From assembly GCA_937127125.1 (NCBI GenBank), contig CAKZLO010000034.1, positions 413,798-477,797 of the forward strand: a stretch of 64,000 nt of DNA, in the 5' to 3' direction. The translations under genes were made by a program, and so were the position numbers. Positions 46,141-54,562 of this stretch are shown in pieces. This DNA comes from an uncultured Ardenticatenia bacterium (GTDB lineage Bacteria; Chloroflexota; Anaerolineae; 4572-78; NAK82). The notes beneath the pieces are model-generated. The model did not search any database. It saw only the letters and a list, made by a program, of their open reading frames with translations, and had not been told where the DNA came from. Within the stretch, counting starts at the first letter, position 1. Each line of letters opens with the position of its first letter.

Positions 46141-46659
46141 ATGGACTTTCAGCAGGATGTGCGCGGAGCGAGGAGTGGCCTGGAACGGCTGGCGTCCAAG
46201 ATTCCGGGTTACCTTGGCTATAAAGAAAAGGAGACTCGCCGCGAAGCAGATAGATTATTGCGCCAGCATCTAGTTGCGCAACTGGACGAGGAGCGCCGAC
46301 GCCTTGTCGACATCCAGCGTCGAATGGTTGACAGCGGCGGCCTGCGTATGCTGGATGATGTCGATCGTGCGCTTATCAAGGTGCAGAAGCTCAGCGATAT
46401 GATCCGTACCGCCAGCTATGGTTATGCTGGCCTGTTTGATGCCATTAAGGTCAAAGAGGTTCAGCTGGATGCCTTGTATCAGTTCGATAACCAGATGCTG
46501 GAGAAGGTAGAGGCAATAAGGGACGCGGTGAGCGCGTTAGCAGCTGCTCAGGATGCCAACGAGGATGTTAGGCCAGCGATCGATCAGGTGATTGCAGTAG
46601 CTGAGGAGGCGAACATTCGCTGGCGCGAGCGCGAAAACGCAATCACCACAGAGACGTAG
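46141..46659 (+). CDS. Coiled-coil protein, putative PspA-like partner
   Basis: A 172-residue, almost entirely helical protein with charged heptads (ETRREADRLLRQHLVAQLDEERRRLVDIQRRMV and DQVIAVAEEANIRWRERENAI). No membrane segment or enzymatic motif is visible. AGGAGG precedes ATG 46141 by about 7 nt, and the gap to the upstream gene is 23 nt, so it is operonic. Coiled-coil proteins in this position next to SPFH genes are often membrane-remodelling PspA homologues; this one is shorter than PspA (about 220 residues) and I cannot confirm the relation. Confidence 0.65.
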   Translation: MDFQQDVRGARSGLERLASKIPGYLGYKEKETRREADRLLRQHLVAQLDEERRRLVDIQRRMVDSGGLRMLDDVDRALIKVQKLSDMIRTASYGYAGLFDAIKVKEVQLDALYQFDNQMLEKVEAIRDAVSALAAAQDANEDVRPAIDQVIAVAEEANIRWRERENAITTET

Positions 46660-46694
46660 TACAGCTATCCAGTTAAGTGAGGAGGAAATATCAG

Positions 46695-47741
46695 ATGGCA
46701 AGGATTATCGATGTAATAGAAGCGCCCGACCAGCAACGTAATGAGATGGTAGTGCGTGTGCCGGAAGTGGGCGCTGGTGATTTTCGCCTTGGCTCGGCAA
46801 TTATCGTGCGTGAGTCGCAGGCAGCAGTGTTCTATCGTGACGGCAAGGCACTGGACGTCTTCGGGCCAGGTCGTCATCAGATCACAACTGCGAATCTACC
46901 CTTGCTCTCCACCCTGTTGCGACTGGCCACAGGTGGTAGCGATCTGTTCACTGCCGAGGTTTACTTCGTCAACATGATCGAGTTCACCGACTGGAAGTGG
47001 GGCACGCAGGAGCCGATCACCTTGCGCGACCAGGACTTTGGCGTTGTGCGTGTGCGCGCTTTTGGTAACTACTCAGTGCAGATTTCCGACCCTCAGCTCT
47101 TCGTGACCAAGATCGTTGGCACCGGCAGTGGTTACCAGACCAACCAGATTCAGGACTTCCTGCGCGGCATCATCGTGGCGCGTTTCGCCGACGTACTTGG
47201 CGAGGCCAAGGTACCTGTGCTGGACCTTCCGTCGATGCAGGATGAGGTAGCGGCGGCAGTGCGCAGCAAGGTGGGTGACGAATTCGATTCGTTGGGGTTG
47301 ATGCTGAAAACCTTCTTTTTGCAGAACATTAGTCTGCCGGAAGAGGTACAGAAGGCGGTCGACCAGCGCGCAGCGATGGGCGCCATCGGCAATATGCAAC
47401 AGTTTATGCAATATCAAGCAGCACAGGCAGTTCGTGACGCTGCCCAGCAAGAGGGTGGTGGAGGATTGGCCGAAGCTGGTGTTGGTTTGGGCGCTGGGGC
47501 AGGTCTGGGTGCTGTCTTGGGCCAGACAATGGCACAGTCAATGCAGCCGACTCAGGCAGGTCAGCAGCCTGGTGCAGCAGCGGTACCTGACATTATGACC
47601 CTCTCAGAGGCTGCTGCCTATATGCGTGTGGGGGAGCAAGATGTACTCGACGCCATTAACTCTGGTCAGCTGAAAGCGAAGAAGATCGGCACCAGCTATC
47701 GCATCAGCAAGCAGGCAATTGATGAATTCCTGAGAAGCTGA
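46695..47741 (+). CDS. SPFH-domain (YdjI-like) protein with C-terminal excisionase-type HTH
   Basis: A 348-residue protein. Residues 1-250 belong to the YdjI/virion-core-like SPFH group: AAVFYRDGKALDVFGPGRHQIT, TAEVYFVNMIEFTDWKWGTQEPITLRDQDFG, and the helical AAAVRSKVGDEFDSLGLMLKTFFLQNISLPEEV. A Gly/Ala/Gln-rich linker (250-295) follows, then an excisionase/MerR-like DNA-binding helix-turn-helix (299-348, LSEAAAYMRVGEQDVLDAI...KKIGTSYRISKQAIDEFL). Most relatives end in a zinc ribbon, so the HTH is unusual. SPFH proteins form membrane-scaffold cages. GAGGAGG lies 8-9 nt before ATG 46695; the frame to 46677 lacks one. It is the last gene of the operon, and the function is inferred. Confidence 0.8.
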   Translation: MARIIDVIEAPDQQRNEMVVRVPEVGAGDFRLGSAIIVRESQAAVFYRDGKALDVFGPGRHQITTANLPLLSTLLRLATGGSDLFTAEVYFVNMIEFTDWKWGTQEPITLRDQDFGVVRVRAFGNYSVQISDPQLFVTKIVGTGSGYQTNQIQDFLRGIIVARFADVLGEAKVPVLDLPSMQDEVAAAVRSKVGDEFDSLGLMLKTFFLQNISLPEEVQKAVDQRAAMGAIGNMQQFMQYQAAQAVRDAAQQEGGGGLAEAGVGLGAGAGLGAVLGQTMAQSMQPTQAGQQPGAAAVPDIMTLSEAAAYMRVGEQDVLDAINSGQLKAKKIGTSYRISKQAIDEFLRS

Positions 47742-47768
47742 AATCGGGATCGTAACCTGAGGTTATCC

Positions 47769-48311
47769 GTGTTGGACAACGACATTGCCCGTATCCTGAT
47801 CACCGAAGAAGAGCTGCGTCATCGTACCCGTGAATTGGGTCAGCAGATCTCGCGCGACTACGAAGGAAAGGATTTGCACCTCATTTGCGTGCTCAAAGGA
47901 GGTGTCACCTTCTTGGTAGACTTAATGCGCGAGATCTGCATTCCACATAGCATCGACTTTATGGCTACCTCCAGCTATGGTGATGCCACCGAGACCAGTG
48001 GTGTGGTACGTATCCTGAAGGACCTGGACATCCCTATTGCTGGACGCAACGTGCTTATTGTGGACGACATAATTGACAGCGGGCTAACGATCGCCTATTT
48101 GCGGCGCATTCTGCTGGAACGCCAGCCGGCCAGCTTGCGTATTTGTACCTTGCTTAACAAGAAGGAACGGCGTGTGGTGGATGTACCGCTCGACTACATC
48201 GGTTTCGATATCCCTAACGAGTTTGTGGTAGGCTACGGCATGGATTTCCGTGAGCTATACCGTAACCTGCGTTTTGTGGGTGTGCTCAAGCCTGAGTTAT
48301 ATCGTTTGTGA
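47769..48311 (+). CDS. hpt: Hypoxanthine phosphoribosyltransferase
   Basis: A 180-residue type I phosphoribosyltransferase for purine salvage. PPi-loop VLKGGVTFLVDL, flexible loop ATSSYGDATETSGVVRI, PRPP motif VLIVDDIIDSGLTIAYLRRIL and the purine pocket DVPLDYIGFDIPNEFVVGYGMDFRELYRNL are all in place. The start is GTG 47769 with GAGGT about 6 nt upstream. It lies 27 nt after the SPFH gene and 38 nt before galT on the same strand, so it may be read in one transcript with either. Confidence 0.95.
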   Translation: MLDNDIARILITEEELRHRTRELGQQISRDYEGKDLHLICVLKGGVTFLVDLMREICIPHSIDFMATSSYGDATETSGVVRILKDLDIPIAGRNVLIVDDIIDSGLTIAYLRRILLERQPASLRICTLLNKKERRVVDVPLDYIGFDIPNEFVVGYGMDFRELYRNLRFVGVLKPELYRL

Positions 48312-48349
48312 TACTGCTATGTCGGCAGCTGCCCATAAGGTGAACTTCG

Positions 48350-49348
48350 GTGCCTGAATTGCGTCAGAATCTGGCGACCAAGCAGTGGGTCATTATCGCG
48401 GCAGAGCGTGCTGGACGACCCCAGCAGTTCCTGGAACCATATCGACCGCTGACTGAAGAGCACCCGGAACACGACCCAAGCTGTCCTTTTTGTCCGGGCA
48501 ACGAAGAGCTGGAAAGCGAGATTGTGCGTGTTACTATTGGTGAAAAATGGCAAGTGCGTGTGGTGTACAACAAGTATCCTGCCCTACATAAGGAGGGGGA
48601 GCGGATTCGCTCATTCGATGGAGTGCATCGACGCATTTCGGGAGTGGGTCACCACGAAGTTGTGATCGAATCGCCTCGCCACAACCTGTGTCCAGCGCTC
48701 GATACCCCCGAAAACCTAAGCGTAACACTGCAAACGATGCAGTCGCGTTGTCGTGAGCTGACGGAAGATCCGCGCGTAGAGCACATTATCTGCTTCCAGA
48801 ATCACGGCGAGCATGCAGGTACTTCCCTGCTCCATCCTCATAGCCAGATCATCGCTCTACCTGTGGTGCCGTATGAAGTGCGCATGCGTGCTGAAGAAGC
48901 GCGACGCTATTTCGACGATACTGGTGTGTGTGTTTTCTGCCAGATGTTGCACGACGAGTTGCAGGCGGGTGAGCGCATCATTGCAGAAAACGCATCGTTC
49001 GTCGCTTTCGTACTCTATGCTGCGCTCTCACCATTTCACATATGGATTTTACCGCGTCGACACGAGGCTTCTTTTCTCCACGCCAGTCCGACCGAGTTGG
49101 CTGATCTGGGTGAAATACTGCGCTATGTGTTGCGCAAGCTCTACTATGGTTTGCGCGATCCCGATTATAACTATGTCATACGTACGGCACCGCTACGTGA
49201 CCCAAGCCACGAGTATTTGCACTGGTATGTCACTGTGGTGCCGCGGGTGACACGTGCCGCAGGTTTCGAGTTGGGCAGTGGTATGTTCATCAACACTGCA
49301 TTGCCGGAGGACAGTGCTGCTTTTCTGCGCTCTGTGCGAGATACTTGA
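48350..49348 (+). CDS. galT: Galactose-1-phosphate uridylyltransferase
   Basis: A 332-residue HIT-superfamily enzyme that exchanges UDP between glucose and galactose phosphates in the Leloir pathway. HPHSQ with the nucleophilic His is in TSLLHPHSQIIALP. A zinc-site pair is present in CPFCPGNEE and in the CVFCQML region. The C-terminal half has HIWILPRRHEA. The start is GTG 48350, where the family begins (PELRQNLATKQWVIIAAERA). The rest of the Leloir genes (galK, galE) are not in the window. Confidence 0.93.
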   Translation: MPELRQNLATKQWVIIAAERAGRPQQFLEPYRPLTEEHPEHDPSCPFCPGNEELESEIVRVTIGEKWQVRVVYNKYPALHKEGERIRSFDGVHRRISGVGHHEVVIESPRHNLCPALDTPENLSVTLQTMQSRCRELTEDPRVEHIICFQNHGEHAGTSLLHPHSQIIALPVVPYEVRMRAEEARRYFDDTGVCVFCQMLHDELQAGERIIAENASFVAFVLYAALSPFHIWILPRRHEASFLHASPTELADLGEILRYVLRKLYYGLRDPDYNYVIRTAPLRDPSHEYLHWYVTVVPRVTRAAGFELGSGMFINTALPEDSAAFLRSVRDT

Positions 49349-49412
49349 GGGCCATTGACAGTTAGTTAGATGCCTTCGCTTTCAGTTTGACAGTTTCCCC
49401 TGTTGCGTTAAG

Positions 49413-50666
49413 ATGAAGACTATGAAAGAACATAAGCTCGTCCGCAGGTTGAGTCGACGACATTTCCTGATAGGTTTGGGCGCTGCTGCTGGCATCTCAC
49501 TTCTGGAGAGTTGCCGCTTGAGCGAGTTCATCGCAGGTGTGAGGGATGCCACGCCGGTGCCTACCTTTGTCTCCACCTCGATCCGACCGTCGCCCTCAGC
49601 GACAAGCACCCCTGTTCCTACGCCTTCACCGACGCTGTCACCTACGCCAGCAGTCACACCAACACCTATCTACACGCCGACCCCAACGCCAACACCTACC
49701 CCGACGCCGACACCTTATCCGCCTGGCCCGCCGAGCAAACTGGGCATCTTCACCACCCGTTCCGACCCGCAGATCACCCGCTTGATCGAGGTAGGCAAGC
49801 CGGCATTGGTCAAGACGTTGGACTTAGACCCTAATCTCGGCCGTTTCACCAAAACACATTCTCCTACTACCATCTTGATAGGGCGGCTGATGTTGGAGCA
49901 GGTGGATCTTACAGCAGATCCTCTGCCGTTGGCTCGCCAAGTGGCAAACCAGCTGTTACAACAAGCGCTTGATCCGACGCGTTTCGAGTTCTATGATGCT
50001 TGGGAAGGCTATAACGAGCCGGTTGCTGACACCGTGGACAAAATGAAGCGTCTGGCCGAGCTCGAGGCTGAGCGTACGCGCCTGTTGGGAGAACAAGGTG
50101 TGCGCTCGGTGGTGGGCAATTTTGCTACAGGACATCCACCGCTGGAGCTTTGGGAACATTTTAAACCTGCTTTGGAGGCGGCGCGGCAATACAAGGGTTT
50201 TCTGGGCCTACACGAATACTCAGCCCCCATTATGCAATGGGGATTCGGTGCACTGCAATCCTCGCCCGGCAGCGACGAAGGTGACGAGGGCTGGCTTACT
50301 CTGCGTTATCGCAAGGCATACCGCTACTATCTTGGTCCTATGGGCTATGGTGATCTGCCCCTGCTGATCACTGAATGCGGTGTGGATGGCACGGTCCAAC
50401 CGCGTCCTGGGCCGCCTGAGGCGAAGGGCTGGCGCGACTTTGAGCTGTATTGGCACTCCAACGGACTGCGCGAGGACATGCCAGGTGTATATATGGATCA
50501 GCTGATCTGGTACGACAGCGAGCTGCAAAAGGATGACTATGTTAAGGGCGCCGCTATCTTTGTTGCAGGTGGCTCGTCGGAGTGGGAAAGCTATGAGATT
50601 CTGGGTCGCACTATAGAGCTGCTAACGCAGTACTTGAAAGTGCACCCGCCAAAGATGGGAACTTAA
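49413..50666 (+). CDS. Tat-secreted clan GH-A-like glycoside hydrolase
   Basis: A 417-residue protein. The twin-arginine signal RRLSRRHFLIGLG (residues 11-23) ends in LLESC, a weak lipobox. A Thr-Pro-rich linker (50-105, mostly TPTPTP repeats) leads to a TIM-barrel hydrolase. The acid/base Glu is in EGYNEP (202) and the nucleophile in LLITECGVDG (321), the order of clan GH-A. Substrate is not evident; polysaccharide debranching is possible. No clear Shine-Dalgarno precedes ATG 49413, and ATG 49422 is an alternative. It opens a run of four secreted or carbohydrate genes on the plus strand. Confidence 0.75.
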   Translation: MKTMKEHKLVRRLSRRHFLIGLGAAAGISLLESCRLSEFIAGVRDATPVPTFVSTSIRPSPSATSTPVPTPSPTLSPTPAVTPTPIYTPTPTPTPTPTPTPYPPGPPSKLGIFTTRSDPQITRLIEVGKPALVKTLDLDPNLGRFTKTHSPTTILIGRLMLEQVDLTADPLPLARQVANQLLQQALDPTRFEFYDAWEGYNEPVADTVDKMKRLAELEAERTRLLGEQGVRSVVGNFATGHPPLELWEHFKPALEAARQYKGFLGLHEYSAPIMQWGFGALQSSPGSDEGDEGWLTLRYRKAYRYYLGPMGYGDLPLLITECGVDGTVQPRPGPPEAKGWRDFELYWHSNGLREDMPGVYMDQLIWYDSELQKDDYVKGAAIFVAGGSSEWESYEILGRTIELLTQYLKVHPPKMGT

Positions 50667-50677
50667 AGGAGGTCGCT

Positions 50678-51679
50678 ATGAACTGGAAGCTATTCAAAGT
50701 GCTGCTGGTGGCGCTCGTAGTGCTTAGTGTAATGGGGTCTTCGGTCATATGGGATGTATCCAAGGGGGTTGCTGCACCTCTTGGCGATGCATCCAATCCA
50801 GAGAATGCAGCTGTGCTGGCTGCCGAGGGGGTGAGCGGGCATCTCAGCCCTGACGGACAGGTTTGGTATCGCTACTATCCGGCAGGGGCTTCGCTCGGTC
50901 GCACAGATGCCGTCACCCTGATTTTCAAGCCAGCTATACAGCTGGGGGCAGAGGCGATGCAAGCTGGTTTCCAGATATTCTCTTTGCGCCAGGTAACCAG
51001 TGGACAAGACGTCAGCGTTTTAGCACCGATCGGCGTAGGGGAACGCGTATCACGCGACGATGATCCTGATACGGCGGAGTACCTCTGGCGAGGGGTGTTG
51101 CCGGGGGCTGACCCCTATTTCGTTCGTGTGTATAACCGGGCAACGCTTGACATTGACTTCTGGTTATTCCCGGATGACGTGATACACTTGGTGATAGTGG
51201 AAACCCCACCTACTCCCGAAAGCGTGCCCACTGTTGCAGCAGCAGATGTAGAACAGGGTTTTCTGTGGGAGGACGCAGCAATCGGTCATCTTGAACCGGG
51301 ACAGAGGGCCTGGTACCATTGGGCCGCGCCTGGAGACGTTGGGAAGCGTCGCGATTATGCTTTTACCCTTTTCTTCACACCCGGCAACACTTTGTTCGCC
51401 GAGCGCGTGAAGTTTGAACTCCTGACAGAGGCACAACGTCAGGCACGTCAAAGTGGGAATCCTAATGTGAATACAGGCGCTGGCGCGATTGTCTCCAGGG
51501 ACGGCGATCCGGCCACCGGCGAGCGGTTGTGGAGCGGACACCTTGTCGCTGGCGAGACCTACCTCTTGCTAGTCTCTAATGATTCGGATTCTCCAATTGA
51601 TTACTGGCTATTGCAAGGCAACATCGAAAGGCTCGAACCCGAAAAGTATGCCACACCCACACCAGTGGCAACTTCTTAA
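50678..51679 (+). CDS. Secreted protein with two beta-sandwich-like repeats, function unknown
   Basis: A 333-residue protein with a signal peptide (about 1-30). Two similar domains follow (about 45-175 and 195-315), each containing G-H-L then W-Y-x-Y/H-W near its start and the pattern SRD-D-P-TxE-L-W-G-L-GxxYxxRV/LV-N near its end. The second ends in FWLFP- and YWLLQ-like strands. It thus looks like a duplicated domain that may bind polymer or cap a surface layer. I recognise no enzyme motif. AAAGGAGGT lies just before ATG 50678, 11 nt after the hydrolase stop, so it is in the same operon. Confidence 0.6.
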   Translation: MNWKLFKVLLVALVVLSVMGSSVIWDVSKGVAAPLGDASNPENAAVLAAEGVSGHLSPDGQVWYRYYPAGASLGRTDAVTLIFKPAIQLGAEAMQAGFQIFSLRQVTSGQDVSVLAPIGVGERVSRDDDPDTAEYLWRGVLPGADPYFVRVYNRATLDIDFWLFPDDVIHLVIVETPPTPESVPTVAAADVEQGFLWEDAAIGHLEPGQRAWYHWAAPGDVGKRRDYAFTLFFTPGNTLFAERVKFELLTEAQRQARQSGNPNVNTGAGAIVSRDGDPATGERLWSGHLVAGETYLLLVSNDSDSPIDYWLLQGNIERLEPEKYATPTPVATS

Positions 51680-51864
51680 ATCTTAAAAGCTGTTGTGGGA
51701 ACTTTTTGCGTTCCTTTGGTTGGACGCAATCTGTTCTCGTCAAGAGGTCGTTTGTATTCCTATTTGCGTTCTGTCTGGCTCGAGCGAACCTCTGGGATGG
51801 GTCTTACGCGTGGTGGCTTGATGCACAAAACTGAGCATTCATTGCGCACTGCAGGAGGCTTCTC

Positions 51865-52740
51865 ATGAGCGATGTAGAACATGTGCTAAGTGTAGGAAAC
51901 GAAACCGGAGAGGGACCGCTGTGGGTGCCTGAGGAGCAGGCACTGTATTGGGTCGACATTCCAGCCTGCAAGGTCTTTCGATATCATCCTGCCAGTGGTC
52001 AACATGCCGTGTTCAACTTTGAAGTCCCTGTTTCAGCTTTGGGGTTGCGTGCAGCGGGAGGCTTTGTGGTCGCCACAGCAAAGGGTTTCGCTTTCTGGCA
52101 ACCTCCCGCAACACAATTGCAGTTTATCGCTGACCCCGAATCGGATCGCCCAGACAATCGCTTCAACGATGGGGCTGTGGACCGCCAAGGCCGTTTCTGG
52201 GCCGGGACTATGAACAACGCGCGACCTGAGGCGCCTGATGGTGTGCTCTACCGCTTAGATCCCGATTTGTCGGTGCACAAGATGGCCGAAGGGTTTGCCG
52301 TCTACAATGGTGGCGCATGGAGTCCGGATGGCAGAACAATGTATGTCACGAACACGCTGCGTGGGGAAATCTGGGCATACGAGTTCGATCCGGCGAGTGG
52401 TGCACTGGGCAATCGGCGCCTTTTCGCGCACGTGCCAGAAGAAGACGGTTGGCCAGATGGGCACACAGTAGACAGTGAGGGCTTCCTGTGGAGTGCTCAT
52501 TGGGGTGGATGGCGCATCACTCGCTACGACCCTGCCGGAAAGATTGAGCGTATCATCAAGCTGCCGGTGAGCCAGGTCAGCTGCTGCCGTTTTGGCGGCG
52601 AGGATATGAATGTGCTTTACATCACTACAGCGTGGGAAGGGATGACCTCGCAGCAACGCCAAGCAGAGCCGATGGCGGGTGACCTGTTCCGCATCCAGGT
52701 GGATGTCAAAGGCCTGCCCGAGCCACGCTTCAAGGGCTGA
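51865..52740 (+). CDS. SMP-30/gluconolactonase-family beta-propeller
   Basis: A 291-residue six-bladed beta-propeller of the regucalcin/gluconolactonase family, which hydrolyses sugar lactones with a bound divalent metal. Family motifs: GEGPLWVPEEQALYWVDI (metal Glu), DNRFNDGAVDRQGRFWAGTMN (Asn), NGGAWSPDGRTMYVTNT and DGHTVDSEGFLW (metal Asp). AGGAGG lies 6-7 nt before ATG 51865. There is no signal peptide, so it is cytoplasmic. It is followed after 12 nt by a membrane-associated hydrolase, suggesting a catabolic unit. Confidence 0.9.
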   Translation: MSDVEHVLSVGNETGEGPLWVPEEQALYWVDIPACKVFRYHPASGQHAVFNFEVPVSALGLRAAGGFVVATAKGFAFWQPPATQLQFIADPESDRPDNRFNDGAVDRQGRFWAGTMNNARPEAPDGVLYRLDPDLSVHKMAEGFAVYNGGAWSPDGRTMYVTNTLRGEIWAYEFDPASGALGNRRLFAHVPEEDGWPDGHTVDSEGFLWSAHWGGWRITRYDPAGKIERIIKLPVSQVSCCRFGGEDMNVLYITTAWEGMTSQQRQAEPMAGDLFRIQVDVKGLPEPRFKG

Positions 52741-52752
52741 GCGCTCCTGACA

Positions 52753-54555
52753 ATGTTCAACATTGGGCGAAGCAGGCTGCTGAGCGCTTTGCCTCTATAT
52801 GTCTTTCCGAGCGTGATTTTGGCCCTGCTAGTGTTGGAAGCGGGGGCGAGCTTCCCACAGCTGGCTTTCTACCTCACCGGCGAAGAAGAATTACTTCCTC
52901 AGGTGACCGGGATGGTGCAGCTCGCTTTCAACGTAGTACGCCCCCAGCTCCAGCTGGCTGAGGATGTGCCGGTGGCGCATACTGGCCTGAACCCCTTCGG
53001 TGTCAACACCTTTCTGCAAAATGAAGCAGACCCCCTGAAGCGGCGACGCGCCATTGAGATGATCGCTGCGGCTGGCTTCCGCTGGATCCGCCAGGAGTTT
53101 CCTTGGGAGGATATCGAGATCCATGGCCCGGGTGATACCGTGGATCGTCGTCATACGCCGCCGCGTTCAGCATGGGAGAAATACGATCACATCGTGGATC
53201 TGTGCCAGACATACAACATTCAGATCATTGCTCGCCTTAGTACCCCTCCGGACTGGAGCCGCAAGGCTGGCAAACAGAAAGGCGCTTTTGCGCCGCCAGA
53301 CGATCTGGATGATTTCGGCAACTATGTCGAGGCCATAGTCCGACGTTATAGTGGACGCATCCGCTACTACCAGATCTGGAATGAGCCTAACATTTATCCG
53401 GAGTGGGGTGAGCAACCAGTGGATGCCCGTCAGTACGTCGAATTGCTCAAGGTAGCCTACACACGGGCTAAGGCGGTGGATCCAGATGTTGTGATCATCA
53501 CTGGCGCATTGGCAGCTACTATCGAACTGGATCGCTATCCCCACGGATTAACGGACGCGTTGTTCTTGCAGCAGATGTATGATGCGGGGGCAGCCCCTTA
53601 CTTCGACGTGCTAGCTGTGCAAGGATACGGATTGTGGTCGGGGCCGTATGATCGCCGCATGCAGCCGCGTGTGCTCAATTTCTCGCGTCCACTTTACATT
53701 CGTGACATTATGGTGCGCAACGAAGACGCACACAAGCCGATCTGGCTCTCAGAGATGGCCTGGAACGCGCTGCCTCCAGACGTGCCGCTACCGGCTGCAT
53801 ATGGAAGAGTTACACTTGAGCAACAGGCGCGCTACGCTGTGTTAGCTTATCAGCGTCTCCAGGAGGAGTGGCCGTGGGTCGGTGTAGCAACTTACTGGTT
53901 CTTGAAACAAGCGGACGAGCGTGAACGAGGGCGTAACCCTCAGTATTACTTTCGCATGCTTGAACCCGACTTCACACCTTTGCCGGTCTACTATGCATTG
54001 CGTGCCGCGGCGCAGGCACCGCCGGTGATGTACCGCGGTTACCATCAAGAGGATCACTGGGCAGTTGGCTATGACAAGGGCTGGGAGAGCGTACGCGATA
54101 AGCGCGCGGTCTTGGGAACTTATCGTCGCGCTTTGCGTAACGGAGCGCAGGCGCGCTTCACCTTTAAAGGTACTGAACTGTGGTTGGTGGCATTTCCTTC
54201 AGGTGGTCAATTGCAGGTCGTAATCGATGGAGGCACTGCGTTGTCGGTGCGCTTGCCGCTCAAAGCGTGGACCAATGTACGGATTCCGCTAGCTCGTGGT
54301 CTGCCTTTGGGTCGTCATACTGTGGTCGTCACGGCACAGGCAGATGCACAGGGAAACATGCCCGGGATAGACGGCTGGATTGTCTCCAGTGCGCCGCTTA
54401 GTTGGTGGGCGCATCGTGTTCTGAGCTACATAGCATTGGCAGGAGCAGTAAGTGGCCTTGCCTGGCTGGCGCTACACTTCACGCCGCGCAAGGCTGTGAC
54501 AGATCCCTTTGTCGCTTCCGTTGCAGAAAACGAAGAACCGCTTGATCCCACATAA
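52753..54555 (+). CDS. Membrane-anchored clan GH-A-like glycoside hydrolase
   Basis: A 600-residue protein with an N-terminal membrane segment (about 13-30) and a C-terminal helix (about 550-570). The TIM-barrel domain lies at about 80-420, with acid/base Glu in YYQIWNEPNIYPEWG (211) and nucleophile in IWLSEMAWNALP (334). A following beta-sandwich domain (about 430-540) resembles a carbohydrate-binding module. Arg/Tyr/Trp positions around the sites are in the clan GH-A style (GH39/GH5-like). No recognisable Shine-Dalgarno precedes ATG 52753, and coupling to the SMP-30 gene 12 nt upstream is probable. The substrate is unknown. Confidence 0.8.
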   Translation: MFNIGRSRLLSALPLYVFPSVILALLVLEAGASFPQLAFYLTGEEELLPQVTGMVQLAFNVVRPQLQLAEDVPVAHTGLNPFGVNTFLQNEADPLKRRRAIEMIAAAGFRWIRQEFPWEDIEIHGPGDTVDRRHTPPRSAWEKYDHIVDLCQTYNIQIIARLSTPPDWSRKAGKQKGAFAPPDDLDDFGNYVEAIVRRYSGRIRYYQIWNEPNIYPEWGEQPVDARQYVELLKVAYTRAKAVDPDVVIITGALAATIELDRYPHGLTDALFLQQMYDAGAAPYFDVLAVQGYGLWSGPYDRRMQPRVLNFSRPLYIRDIMVRNEDAHKPIWLSEMAWNALPPDVPLPAAYGRVTLEQQARYAVLAYQRLQEEWPWVGVATYWFLKQADERERGRNPQYYFRMLEPDFTPLPVYYALRAAAQAPPVMYRGYHQEDHWAVGYDKGWESVRDKRAVLGTYRRALRNGAQARFTFKGTELWLVAFPSGGQLQVVIDGGTALSVRLPLKAWTNVRIPLARGLPLGRHTVVVTAQADAQGNMPGIDGWIVSSAPLSWWAHRVLSYIALAGAVSGLAWLALHFTPRKAVTDPFVASVAENEEPLDPT

Positions 54556-54562
54556 CAATGAC

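Noticed and set aside
49640..49720. Repetitive tract resembling a short tandem repeat
   Set aside because: It is the codon pattern of the Thr-Pro linker in the Tat-secreted hydrolase, not a separate element.
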